This document shows, one piece after another, positions 1 to 11,361 of a DNA stretch of 64,000 bases. Both the position numbers and the translations under genes were made by a program. The first letter of the stretch is position 1. Every line of letters begins with the position of its first letter. This DNA is from Populus alba. Taxonomy: Eukaryota; Streptophyta; Magnoliopsida; Malpighiales; Salicaceae. Under the pieces are notes generated by a model. It worked only from the letters and a program-made list of their open reading frames with translations, was not told the DNA's origin and ran no database searches. The stretch covers positions 37,228,927 to 37,292,926 of the forward strand of contig NC_133284.1 in the NCBI RefSeq assembly GCF_005239225.2. The letters run 5' to 3'.

Positions 1-20
1 AGAGAGAGAGAGAGAGAGAG
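1..20. repeat. (AG)n microsatellite at the window edge
   Basis: Ten perfect AG units start the window. The array may continue to the left of it. Confidence 0.95.
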
Positions 21-736
21 CATTACCTTCTAAGCAAAAATGGCTATATGACTAAAAGCACCAGCCGCTTAATTTAGTATATAGCAAATATGGTTTCTAG
101 CTACAAAACGTTCTGCCATGGTTCTCTGTATATAGCCCATGTCAATTTCTAACAAGTGCTTAAATTCTGTTATGTTCTTCATTAAGATTAAAAAAAGGGA
201 GCGTATCAGTTTGTCGAAAACGGCAAATCTATTACCATTAGAATAGTCAAGTCTCTTGTTTTGGGAGAAATTCCAAGTGAATTTATCCTTTACTTCGAAT
301 GTAATGTATGATAAAGAAAGAATGTCTGCCAAAAGCATTAGTGATATCCCAAGTTTCCAATAAACAAAAAAGAAAAAGAAACGCTATAGCTAATTGATCT
401 AACCAGCCTTTAGTCGGAGATCAGATCAAGAGTTATGCTCTTTTCTTCAAGGGTACGCTAGCAGCTATTCAGTGAGGACTGTAATTTGAAGTTTTCTCTC
501 TGCATGCACAACTCAAAAGTACTGTAAATGGACATCTCCTTGATCAAAAAGCAATTATAATTTCTTTAATATACTGATCTTATTAGTCCCTGAAGGGGTT
601 ACAAAACACTGTGGAGATTACATGAAAACCTGCTCTCTCAACCTACTCCACCAAAATTTATCTGGCATGCATGTCCAGCATGTACACTTTTGCATCTCAT
701 CATAACATTCAACAAGATCAAAGGATTTAAAACTTA
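21..736. other. 3' flank of the DUF247 gene; one unrecognised ORF
   Basis: This holds the probable 3' UTR and downstream flank of the minus-strand DUF247 gene. An ATG-started minus-strand frame of 89 codons lies at 69-338. It is hydrophobic at its N-terminus and resembles no family I know, and I see no supporting splice or promoter context, so it is not called as a gene. Confidence 0.4.
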
Positions 737-2044
737 TTAAATGATGGTAAATATTGTCTGAACAATAGTGAGAATCAAAAGAGTAGCAGCCGCAAAAATA
801 GAAACAATTGTCCATGGGGTGCCAAAGTAATTGTTCATCAACAGAGCACGCCATCTTGGAATCCTGCGCCGGTAATACGTGTTCACGTCCTGGCACAGTT
901 TTAGATAATAGTATTTTTTCAAGTAAGCATCCTGATAAAGCTTGTTGAAGAATTGCGTTGCCTCATCTGGATTCAACCAATTATCAATGATTCCACTACT
1001 GGTGAATTTATCCATATCTGTGGTAGTGTTAATGAGGCTGTCTAGGAGGACGGCATATGAAGTGATTCTGTCAGTGCATTTAGGACAAGACTGCTCATAG
1101 CTGATGAGGTTTCGAATGATGACTTCAGTTGTCTCCTGAATTAGCAATGGAGGGATTTCCAGGACACCATCTTGGAATTTTATATCCAAGATGCTTCTTG
1201 ACTCACCCGCCTTCAATTTAATTCCGGCGGCTACAAGATTTGTGACGGAAGGAATAGGTTCCCATCCCATTTCACCATCTTCCTCTTTTCCAGATGACAA
1301 AACTAACCAATTTCTTAAGAGGTCAAGCAAATGTTTTTTTCCTTGGTAAGAGGGAAGTATGGGGGGTGGATTGGATGAAAAAATGATGTGAAAGAAATGA
1401 AGGGCAAGTTCTGCGAGGGTTGTCGTCTTTCCAGGTTCCGCGGTCATGTTGAACAAGTGTTCAAGGACCAACCAAGGTATTTGGTTTTCTACCAATATCA
1501 AGTCATGATATAGGTACTGCAACATACAAGACATGTTGAAGATAGGATCATCATCTTCTCTAAGATGACTATCTTTATCCTTTCTAAATAGCTCAATAAG
1601 AAAGCAACCATCTATTACCAACATGCTTACAAAATCCTCTTCACCGACATCAATTGGTCCGGCATAACACGAACGTGCCTCTTTCTCGATCCCCCTGGTG
1701 GATTTGATCAACGCCTTCAGTGTTATGCTCGCAGATCTTCGGGAAAGAAGGCCTTTGAGATACTTCAGTTTAACTTTCTCTGTAGATTTCATCAGTGGAT
1801 GGTGACGGTGCCAGGGGCCAATTGAAAATGCGTTGGGGGTATAAGCTTTTTCGCTATGCCTTCGGAGAATTTGTGGCACTCTAAAGATGCATACTTTATC
1901 AGGCATTATCAAATTCTGGGACATCATACTTTCAACGGAAGATGTCAATGAATCAATATCAACTGTGACCTGATCATCTACTCCATGAGAAGGACCGCAT
2001 ATATCAGCACTCCTTGGACCACCATCCCTTTCGGATCTTGCCAT
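737..2044 (-). CDS. DUF247 domain membrane protein
   Basis: This is an intact single-exon gene of 435 aa. I took the ATG at 2042-2044 (MARSERDGG...) as the start, because the open frame continues upstream only to a TTG. Family hallmarks are visible: the N-terminal 'CIFRVP' segment near residue 55, 'FSIGPWHR' near residue 75, the central 'MLVIDGCFLIELF' block, 'LVENQIPWLVLE', and a C-terminal hydrophobic segment of about 22 residues preceded by 'GTPWTIVSIFAAATL'. DUF247 proteins are plant-specific, usually have this single-exon form with one C-terminal membrane anchor, and occur in large clusters; a few act in self-incompatibility or defence, but most have no known role. Length is typical for the family. 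I see no lesion, so it is probably functional. Confidence 0.93.
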   Translation of the reverse strand: MARSERDGGPRSADICGPSHGVDDQVTVDIDSLTSSVESMMSQNLIMPDKVCIFRVPQILRRHSEKAYTPNAFSIGPWHRHHPLMKSTEKVKLKYLKGLLSRRSASITLKALIKSTRGIEKEARSCYAGPIDVGEEDFVSMLVIDGCFLIELFRKDKDSHLREDDDPIFNMSCMLQYLYHDLILVENQIPWLVLEHLFNMTAEPGKTTTLAELALHFFHIIFSSNPPPILPSYQGKKHLLDLLRNWLVLSSGKEEDGEMGWEPIPSVTNLVAAGIKLKAGESRSILDIKFQDGVLEIPPLLIQETTEVIIRNLISYEQSCPKCTDRITSYAVLLDSLINTTTDMDKFTSSGIIDNWLNPDEATQFFNKLYQDAYLKKYYYLKLCQDVNTYYRRRIPRWRALLMNNYFGTPWTIVSIFAAATLLILTIVQTIFTII

Positions 2045-2806
2045 CGTTTCTATGTGAAGAATCGTTAAAGAAGAAGAAAAGAATAATGAGGACAAAAAAA
2101 TAATTAGAATCTACTTTAAGAGAAAGAAAAAGATTTCTAAGCTAAGTGTGAAAAGTATCCCATTCAACGAATTGTATATCTCTTTTAAACCCATAAATTC
2201 TTCAGGCCAAGCTCAACAAACCATGATTCGAGTACATACTCAGAACCCAAGCCCTTCCAAATCCTTCCGGGTTGTATAAACTTATCCTACACAAACAAAG
2301 TTTTCTGCAAGGTTTTGAACTCAGCTGCACTCCAAACATAACTCTGTTGGGAGTTTAGAAAGGTTTGTGATTTTTCAATCCTTTTGAAAAGAATAGTTTC
2401 CTAGCAATTTTCCCAAATGAGCAATCAGAAGGACCTATGAAGCTAACGAGCTGTGGTGTAAGGTGTAGGAGAACATATATTAGCATTAAGCTTCTCTCAT
2501 ACCTGACAGATATTCAACTGTGCAAAGATAAAAATGGTGAAGCATTACCTTTCTCGATTAGCCAAAGCCTTGATTCGTTCTTGAGGCTCTAAAAGTGAAT
2601 TCTTCAGGGTTAGGGGCATGCACGTTTATTGTTTATGGAAGAGCAGATTGAGGCATTTGAAGATAAGTCTGTGAAGCATAGGCCGAGTAGGGAGGAAAAT
2701 TTAGATGTTTCTCATGCGCAGCTAGAATCAGAAGGAGGGGATGAAAAGAAGTAAGAATTACATATTTCTGGATGATATTTAAGGCATTGCAATACTGAGA
2801 CATCTT
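2045..2806 (-). other. Leader / upstream region of the DUF247 gene
   Basis: This is moderately AT-rich sequence directly upstream of the DUF247 start. A pyrimidine-rich leader on the minus strand is likely, and plant DUF247 genes often carry a 5' UTR intron, but I cannot place splice sites with confidence. No other gene is seen. Confidence 0.4.
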
Positions 2807-3930
2807 AAGGGGCATTGTATGGAACTTTGCATCAGTCCTATTCTTTTCTTTGGAGACAAAACTTCCTAGGAATCTATCTTTAGAACTTCTCAAGTGTGAA
2901 ATAAACAGCGTCGGTGGAAATGCAGCAAAGTAGTGTCTTCTAATCAATTCAGATGGTTTCCATTTGAAGCTTCTCTCTTTGTTCAATTTCTTTGGAATAT
3001 TAGGCTTCCGTTTAACTCTAGTTAGTTCTCTTTTGCAATGGTGATGAAGTTTCTAGTCCATTTTATTATATTCTTTTTGTAAATTTATAATTTAGTTACT
3101 TTTCCAAATGATAATGGAGAACATTTTGGAGAAAAAGAAGGTTAGGTTAATGTAATTTTTAAAATTATGGAACATTATCTTAAGGGGCATTGTATGGAAC
3201 TTTGCATCTACAAAAACTTAGCATCCTAAGGGGCATTGTATGGAACTTTGCATCTAGAATCAGTCCTATTCTTTTCTTTGGAGACAAAACTTCCTAGGAA
3301 TCTATCTTTAAAACTTCTCAAGTGTGATATAAAAGCAACAAAGTAAGTAGTGTCTTTTAATTTCCTCCTGCTAAGTTCATTTGACTGCTTCACGGCATCA
3401 TCCTGTGGTTTCCATTTTAAGCTTCTCTCTTTGTTCAATTTCTTTGGAATATTAGGCTTCCGTTTTAACTCTAGTTAGTTAGTTCTCTTTTGCCTCGTTA
3501 AAGTCCTATATATATTATGGAGCCAAAAGACCTGTGCGATTTACGTAATCGAGCCACACTCCTCAATCAACCAGCTTTTTATGCGTTTAGGTAAATTACA
3601 GCAAATCCTATTCAATATTATAAAATTATAATTCATTTAAAAGTCCAAGTTTTGATTAAAAAAAAAACCATTTATTATGTCTAAAACACTCTTAATTACT
3701 ATTTTAAAAAAAAATACAAAAAATAATATTAAAAATAAAACTCAAAACAAAATTAATAGTGAAATTAATATTGTCCGTGAACTAAAAAATATATATTGTG
3801 TCCATTTTTCTAATATTCTTTTTTGTAAAGTTTTAATTTAGTTACTTTTTCCAAATGGTAATGGAGAACATTTTGGATAAAAAAAAAAAAAAAAGGAGGT
3901 TAGGTTAATGTAATTATTAAAATTATAATT
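2807..3930. repeat. Imperfect segmental tandem duplication
   Basis: Block A (about 2807-3170) and block B (about 3227-3930) share the same order of sub-blocks. These are a 28-base 'taaggggcattgtatgg...' head, 'cttcctaggaatctatctt', 'cttctctctttgttcaattt', 'ggcttccgttt', 'tttagttac...ggagaacattttgg' and 'ggttaggttaatgtaat'. Block B carries about 315 extra bases (about 3497-3812) between the last sub-blocks. The head occurs a third time at 3180-3207. On the minus strand both copies open with the same short peptide (MNKERS, then F or L, then KWKP), but neither makes a recognisable protein. Confidence 0.85.
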
Positions 3931-4480
3931 ATAAAACAAACTAAAAGAGTTGGGTTATTTTAACACTATTTATATGAAGAATTCAGTTTTTTTTTTTTAT
4001 TTTAGTCCTCACAATGTTCATATGAACAAAGCGATCTTTTTTATCATTTTAATTATGGATTTTATTTTTCAATCTCACTATCCCAGGTTATATTACCATG
4101 GTTTCATGTGTTTGGATTTTTTTTTTTTTTTCAATTTCAATTTGCATGCTATCGCTTTTACAAAGTGTTGAAAAATATTCTAATAATTAATTACAACTAA
4201 TTTTATGAAATAGAACTTTAGGTTACCGTTATTAAAAAAAAAAAAAAAACTAAAAAAAGAGGGACCAACTTTAAGATAAAAAAGAAAAACGAAACAAATA
4301 TCATTTAGACTTTGGCCTAGAAAACCTTACTTTGATCCCCAAAGTTTCAGTTATTTATTTATTTGGCCCTATTATTCTAGAAATTTATAATTTAACCCCA
4401 AATCTTATTTATTTTACCTTTCAATCCCTAAATGTTGAGAGAGCAAAGTGGCAGTCACCGGAAAATATAGAGGGGAGAGA
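3931..4480. other. AT-rich intergenic DNA
   Basis: This stretch has long homopolymer T and A runs and no coding potential. No conserved element was recognised. Confidence 0.5.
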
Positions 4481-5269
4481 TTTTAATTAATACATTCTCT
4501 AATATATTTTTTTGTTCATTTTGAAAAATACTAACTAATTTTCTTAATTGTTTTTATATTTTTTTAATGTTTCAAATAGATTATAGTGATTTTTTTAGAT
4601 TTTATTTTATTTTATATTTTAAATAAATAAATTGTATTTGTATAATGACATTACAAGAACAAAAATTGATTTTAAATAAATAAATTATTTTTTAAATTTT
4701 AATTAATATCTCCTTTCTCTCTTTGTTTAATTATCTTTTTACTTTTCATGATTTTTTATTTAAATTTTAATTAATACATTCTCTTTTATATTGTTTTATA
4801 TTGTTTTGTTCATTTTTGAAAAAATAATAATTAATTTTCTTAATTGTTTTTATATTTTTTTTAATGTTTCAAATAGATTATAGTGATTTTTTAGATTTTA
4901 TTTTATTTTATTTTGTATTTTAAATAAATAAATTGTATTTGTATAATGACATTACAAGAACAAAAATTGATTTTAAATAAATAAATTATTTTTTAAATTT
5001 TAATTAATATCTCCTTTCTCTCTTTGTTTAATTATCTTTTTACTTTTCATGATTTTTTATTTAAATTTTAATTAATACATTCTCTTTTATATTGTTTTAT
5101 ATTGTTTTGTTCATTTTGAAAAAATAATAACTAATTTTCTTAATTGTTTTTATATTTTTTTTAATGTTTCAAATAGATTATAGTGATTTTTTAGATTTTA
5201 TTTTATTTTATTTTGTATTTTAAATAAATAAATTGTATTTGTATAATGACATTACAAGAACAAAAATTG
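4481..5269. repeat. Tandem repeat, ~284-301 bp unit, about 2.7 copies
   Basis: The phrase 'ttttaattaatacattctct' recurs at 4481, 4765 and 5066, giving periods of 284 and 301. Each unit then carries 'cttaattgtttttatattttt', 'caaatagattatagtg' and 'gtataatgacattacaag'. The third copy stops after 'acaagaacaaaaattg'. Copies 2 and 3 are more alike than copy 1, which suggests recent expansion. Confidence 0.93.
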
Positions 5270-5529
5270 TTTGTTATTGACAACCAAAATTAACCTTTAG
5301 GTAAAAAAAAACATATAAAATAAAAAGGACAATCAAGGTTAAATATTTGAATGTGCATGTATATTTTATTTTTACGAGGAAGATTATCCTCTTTTTTTTA
5401 GTTTTTAACTAATTTATCACTCGTGCTTTCATTGCGGTTTAAATATAAAATTTTGGAACATAAAAAATACACAAATCGTTAAAAGAAATTGGGCATTGTC
5501 ATTAAACTTGATGCAACAGTTCAAACTTA

Positions 5530-6200
5530 AAAAATCATAACTCGAGTATTTGATTATTATTTAATCAATTTATCAAACCCGCAATCTAGGTTAAGTACTT
5601 TGCTGGCCTGAATTCATTTTTTTTATTTTATTAGATGATAGAAAATACAAAAAAATTGATTTACTATAAATCCAATACTCAAAAATAAAATTCAATAAAA
5701 ATCTCACACTAAATGATAGAATTGAAAAAAAAAAAACTAAAGATATAAACAAAAGGGCCAAAAAATCTCAACCTGACTTTTTTAATTAATATTTAGTCAA
5801 TCTGTCAAACTCATGACCCGAATTGTAGACTTCACTTAATCAATTTTGTTTTTTTATTTTATTTTATGATAAGAAATATGAAAGTTGATTTACCATCAAC
5901 TCATTAATAAAGGATAAAATTTAATGAAAATCATACACTAAATGATGGAATTGAAAAAAAATACAAAAAAAAAAAGATATATATAAAAAAAAAGCTAAGA
6001 AATCCCAACTCGATTCTTTGATTAATAGTTATTCAAACTCGTGATCTGAGTTATGGACTATATTGATTCTATTTTTTTTATAAAACTTATTATATGATAA
6101 AAAATATAAAAATTGATTTATTGTTAATTTAATACTAAAAAGTAAAATTAAATAAAAACTCAATAAGAATTAAATAAAAAAAACTAAAAATAGAAAATTG
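5530..6200. repeat. Degenerate tandem repeat, ~230-240 bp unit, three copies
   Basis: Three diverged copies each contain a 'tttgattaatatttagtcaa'-like head, 'aaactc(a/g)tgacc(t/c)gaatt', 'gatgataaaaaatataaaaattgattta', and 'cactaaatgatggaattgaaaaaa' or a decayed form. They begin near 5530, 5780 and 6010. The copies are much older than the neighbouring 284-301 bp array. Confidence 0.75.
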
Positions 6201-7309
6201 ATGTTTATAACAAAGCCAAGCATTAACCAAGGGAGCCAAGGATTGAAGTTCATAACAAAAGACCAAATTAATATATTTACTTAGCTCAGTGTAGCTTATT
6301 TTATAAACTATTTGGGTGGTTTGAAGGTGACATGACTCGTCTCCTGCATATTTAAAATAATTTATAAATTGGCTTACGCCCTTTGACTATTTTTTTTTTT
6401 TTAATATAGTTCAAAAATTAAGCTACAAGGGTTTAGATTTTTCTTTTTTAAAGATGTTTGTGGATATACTCTATTCAGGTTTGGATTTGTAATTATAATC
6501 AATTTAACATTTAATAAATTATAAATTATAATCTTAATTCATTTAATGTTTTTGAATTCAAGTTGGTTGAATATATCATATTGGATTAATTTTTTATATA
6601 AATATTAAAAATATTCATTGGTAGGGCTTATGAATTTTCTTATTCTTAAACTATGCTTATAGAAATAATTGAGAACACTACAGAAAAGCAGGCAGAAATC
6701 AATTGATGTTCTAAAACAATAGAGTCAGCTGAAGAATTTTAGAGTTTGAAATGGAAATGCACCTTCACACATGGGAGAATAGCAAGTTCTGGGCTTGAGA
6801 TCCAGTACAAAATGGTCCACTCAGCTGAAATCAATTGATTTTCTTTTAACACTCCTGGATTTTCCCTCCAAAATAATCTGCTTCTAAATTATTTCACGTT
6901 AAGACTTGTTTTTTCTGAGGCTTATATTCTCTCCGATCCTCACCCAAAACAAAATGGTCCACTCAGTTTGCACATAGGCCTAATAAAAATAGGCTAAATA
7001 AAAAAAATAACAAAGAACAACAAATAAAAAGATATGAAATAATCCATGTCATATTAAAAATTAGGGAAGAATCATATAGAAAGCAACAAAAAATAATGGA
7101 TCATAATCTCTAATTAAATAAAATCTAAATGATAAAACTGAAAAATACATGAATTTAAAAAAATTGAAAAAAAAAGGGGCAAACTCGACGCATCTTCTAA
7201 ATCTATATTAATCTCTAAAACTCGCAACTAGAGAGATTTTAGACCTGGATTCAATTAAAAAATTCAATTCTCAACTACTTTAATATTGAATTGAAGGTTG
7301 AGATGGAGA
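6201..7309. other. Intergenic DNA
   Basis: No gene was recognised. The phrase 'acaaaatggtccactcag' occurs twice (about 6806 and 6950), and 'gaaatcaattgat' also occurs twice. This hints at a small old duplication. Confidence 0.4.
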
Positions 7310-7590
7310 AAGTATCAGTTTAAAAAATTTATCAAAGTAAAAAAATAATTAACAATCAAAAGAATAAAGATCAAATCTGATAAGAAATAAATTGGAGGAA
7401 GAAATCTTTAAAAAAAATTAATTTTAAAAATTATCTCAAATAAAATAAATAGACATCAAAATAGTAGGGATCAAATCTAACAAATAAAATAAATAAAGGA
7501 AGGTAAAATTGAAAATAAAATTCAATTGATAAATAATTTCAAATAAAATAAATAGTAATCAAAATAACATAGATTAAATCTAGAGGCAAA
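7310..7590. repeat. Degenerate ~103 bp tandem repeat, three units
   Basis: Three spaced versions of 'atcaaaatagtagggatcaaatct' lie near 7353, 7455 and 7557. Each is followed by 'aataaaataaat'-type sequence, giving a period of about 102-103 bases. Confidence 0.65.
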
Positions 7591-9003
7591 AATAATTTAA
7601 AAGGTTGTTTTGAAAATTTAGAGGGTCATGCATGGAAATTGAAGATGAAAGAGAAAAAAAAAAGGAAAAGGTTATCAGAGTCAAACCAGAGGGCCGTTGG
7701 TTACACGCGTTGCCTAGGGATGGACAGGTTACTAAAACAATTCTAACGTCACCCAATAAACCACCATATGTTCAACCAAACACCTCATTACACACCGGCT
7801 AAATAGCGTTAAAACAACTCATGTGCTTATGCGTGCAATGCACATAACAACTTTTTTAAAAAAAATAATATTAATATTTATTGAATTATAAAATTGTTCC
7901 TTAGCCAACTTAATTATAACTAAAACCAAGATGAAAAAAAAAACCATTGAATGTCAAATAAAAAATTCTGTTTTTAAGACTAATTTAATCATTTTATTAT
8001 GTTTTTAAAAAAGTACAAAGTTAAAAAAAAACCCAAGGCAAATTAATCACTTTAATATGCTTCAAAAAGTTGAAATGACCAATTTTATCCTAACCAATCT
8101 GATAATTATTAATATACTTTTTTTTTAGGGTTGTATTACTTTAAATAGTTATTTCAATTATTTTTACTTGGAATAATAAAATAATCATTATAATGTTAAA
8201 TTCACAATACAATATATCTTGGTTTACAGTAAAAAGCTGATTCTTATTATTATTTTTTTATAAACTAGATCAAGTTTGTGCAATTTGATAAAATCCAGGA
8301 AGACATAACAAAATACAAGGAGTTTTAGAGATAAATTAATATTATAATTAAAAAAAAAATTGGAGTCATATTTAGAAATTTTTAGATCTAAAAAATTTAA
8401 AATACTAGTTTGAAAAAAATATATATACTGTGGAAAATATATTTTAGAGATTCTTCATTGTTTACTAGCTTTTCATATAAAGTAAATATATAAGCAATTC
8501 AATTTTTTTTCTCTTTTATATACAAGTTATTTTTAGTAATGTAAAAATTAATTTCTTTTGACATTTTTATACTTACTTAGTAGTATAAGTTTACTTTTAT
8601 TATAAATTAAATATAAATTTTTTTTTCAAGTTAACAATATCACTCTAAACTCTAACATGATGATTTTTAATTTGAATGAAATAAAATTAATATTTTATAA
8701 TTATATTATCATGAATATAAAATATTAAGATGACTATTATAAATTATAAAAATAATTTCTTATAAAAATAGTTTTTATCTTGATTTATTTTTATTTTTTT
8801 AACAAAAACTTTGTTTTCGTTTTCAATAAATAAACATGTTTTCTAATTTTTTTTTTATTAAAATAAATAAAAAAAAACTAAAAATGAAAAAAAAATGTTA
8901 ATGAACATATATGGAATTATCAAAGATGTGCTGAAGCATTTGGCTAGTTTATCCTGCAGAGCAGGTTCATTGCAACGTGGCGCAACGGAAGGAAAATAGT
9001 ATA
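7591..9003. other. AT-rich intergenic DNA
   Basis: There is a short, less AT-rich patch at 7680-7850 and otherwise homopolymer-rich AT sequence. No ORF, RNA gene or clear mobile element was seen. Confidence 0.45.
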
Positions 9004-9340
9004 AAAAATCCTGTTTAGCTTTTCCAGTTTATTTTAAAATATATTAAAATAATATATTTTTTATTTTTTAAAATTTATTTTTAATATTAATATATCAAAA
9101 CAATTTAAAACTTAAAAAAATTTATAAAAGTATAAAAACACAATTGTAATCACAATGAAACATGAAATTTTATGTTTAATAATAATATAAATATTTTTTT
9201 TATTTTTTAAATTATAATATATTAAAATAATTTTTTTAATATCAACACATTAAAATAATTAAAAAATATTACTTTAATTGTTTTTTTAAAAAATAATTTA
9301 AAAAACATATTCTACAACATAAACAAACACTCAAAACCAC
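9004..9340. repeat. Two decayed AT-rich MITE-like copies
   Basis: The core 'atattaaaataatatattttttattttttaaaatttatttttaatatt...tatatcaaaacaattt' is followed by a second partial core at about 9195-9310. This is the same family as the better preserved copies at 51739 and 52561. Confidence 0.6.
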
Positions 9341-9714
9341 AACGCCATGTGTCGTAATTCTAAGCGGTTCCACGTCTTGTGGAAACCTCGAGTCGCTCCG
9401 ACCCCACCGTTAACCAAAATAAATACAGCTCCAACTTTCCCTCTTTAAGCTCCTCAAAAGCTACAATCCCAGCTCTGACTTCAAAGTTCAAAAACCTCTC
9501 AACCAATCAAAATCAAACCCTACTAACACATCTTCTACGTGTCGCACTCTTATTAGCTGTAATGGTATTACCGTAATTTCTACAAGTACCAAGGGCATTT
9601 CCAGATCAAACCTGTCTCCTCCTCTCTTCCTCTTAAACCCCACTTTTTTTCTCCTTAGAAACCCTCTTTTTCTTTTTGCTCATATTTGCAAAAGAATCTC
9701 TCTCAATAGCCGCC

Positions 9715-11361
9715 ATGGCCTGGCTTAACCGATTAGCCATCACCGCAGCGCCATCACTCCGTCGTGTTAGCCGATTCCCCGGCAGTCGAGGTTATGGATC
9801 AGCAGCGGCAGTCCAATGCGACTATGATTATTATGATGACTATTATTCAGAAGCCGTAGAAGACTACGGACAGCTTAATCGGCTAAAGCCGAATTTGGAG
9901 TCGGTGGCTGGGGTCGGCTTCAGGGAGAGGAGTGCAGTGGGTGTTAATAGGAGACCCAGGAGCTAAAAAGCATGTTTACGCAGAGAAACTCTCGAAGCTT
10001 CTAGAAGTTCCTCACATTTCCATGGGTACCCTTCTTCGTCAAGAGCTTAACCTTAACTCTTCTGTTTATAAACAGGTGCTTTTTTAGGGTTTTTTTTATT
10101 GTAAAGTCCTGGTCTTTATTTTTTTTGGTTAATGGGATTTGATATTGATTGGTTTTTGGAATGTTTTGTTTTTAGATTGCAAATGCGGTGAATGAGGGAA
10201 AATTAGTGCCTGAAGATGTGATTTTTGGGTTGTTATCAAAAAGGCTTGAAGAGGGTTATTATAGAGGTGAAAATGGGTTTATTTTGGATGGAATTCCCCG
10301 AACGAGAATTCAGGCTGTAAGTTTCTCGTTTTCTGATTATTGGCATTTGTGTTTCGCAAGCAAGTGGATGATTGTGGGGTTTTGTTTTAATTGGTAGAAT
10401 TTAAGGACTGTTGAAGGAATGGAAGTTGAATTGTTTTAAAAAAAAAAATTATTATTATTATTTTGCATCTTTTTAGTGGTGTTTTTATATACGTAATTAT
10501 GGCATTTTGTCTTATGATGATTGAGGAAATGGTGGGATTTTTCTTTGCAGGAGATTCTTGATCAAATTGCGGATATTGATCTAGTTGTTAATTTTAAATG
10601 CGGTGAAGTGAAAGTGGTGAAAAAGAATCTTATAAGTGCAGAAAATTCGAGTTACTCTGTTGCTGATGCGGGAAGTGTGTCAAATGAAAAGTCTCGAATA
10701 TACGCGCAGGAGGTACAACGTTTTCTTTTTCATTTCTGAATTAGATTTCGCATTATTGGTGTTTTGAAGTGTTCATTTAGTGATTATGAGTTTTTTTTTT
10801 GGTTCAAAAACAATGCTTATCTATGTTCTTACTTCTGGCATCCTAGATGCCTCTGAAAGGGCTGTATATTTTCGCCTAGTTACATTAGAATTGCATTTTG
10901 CCACTGATAGCAGTTTTCATGGCCCTGTGCTTTGTATTACCATTGATATTTTCCTATTCTTCATTATCAAACTCTGTGTAGATTTTGGATATTGGAGCGT
11001 TTATTCAGTTCTCTGGTCATCATTATTGGAATATGGTTAACATCGAAGAAAAATGATTTATATTATCTTACGTTTGCTGCTTGAAAGAATATACCACAAA
11101 ATGTCTTTTCACATTGTCGAACGATTGTTTGAGTCCTTTTGGTTCAAGTTAATATTTTAATCAGAGGAATTCGGTAATTTGCTCATTAAGTATTTGTTCT
11201 TTTATTAGGGAAAAGCGTTGGAAGGATACTACAGGAAACAGCAGAAGCTTCTCGACTTTCAAGTGGCAGGTGGATCTGGAGAAACATGGCAAGGCTTGTT
11301 GGCTGCATTACACCTCAAACACCTGAGTGCTGTTAGTTCTTCACCAAAACTGGCTGCCTGA
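9715..11361 (+). CDS. Adenylate kinase-like protein (plant AK7 type), frameshifted in exon 1
   Basis: There are four exons: 9715-10075, 10176-10316, 10551-10712 and 11209-11361. The first ATG (MAWLNRLAIT...) opens an Arg/Ser/Ala-rich leader typical of organelle targeting, probably mitochondrial, followed by an Asp/Tyr-rich stretch. The kinase-like part reads 'QWVLIGDPGAKKHVY' (P-loop position), 'VPHISMGTLLRQEL', 'GKLVPEDVIFGLLSKRL', 'GFILDGIPRTRIQA' (the DGFPRT motif of adenylate kinases) and a C-terminal 'YYRKQQKLLDFQV'. The P-loop is degenerate: GxPGxGKGT has become GDPGAKKHV, keeping only one Lys of the signature, so ATP:AMP phosphotransfer may be weak. In this sequence the exon 1 frame breaks at a GGGG run (9910-9913); one G fewer restores a 271-aa protein, whereas the literal reading stops at 9966 after 83 aa. 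The cause is either a sequencing or assembly error or a null allele. Confidence 0.85.

Noticed and set aside
618..896. 92-codon Cys-rich minus-strand frame
   Set aside because: It overlaps the DUF247 coding region in another frame and has no family support.
9379..9576. Frame upstream of the adenylate kinase-like gene
   Set aside because: It opens with GTG, not ATG, and falls in the probable promoter/leader; no family match.
9914..9924. Tiny intron to explain the adenylate kinase frameshift (GT...AG within 11 bases)
   Set aside because: It is far below the minimum plant intron length, so a base insertion is the better explanation.
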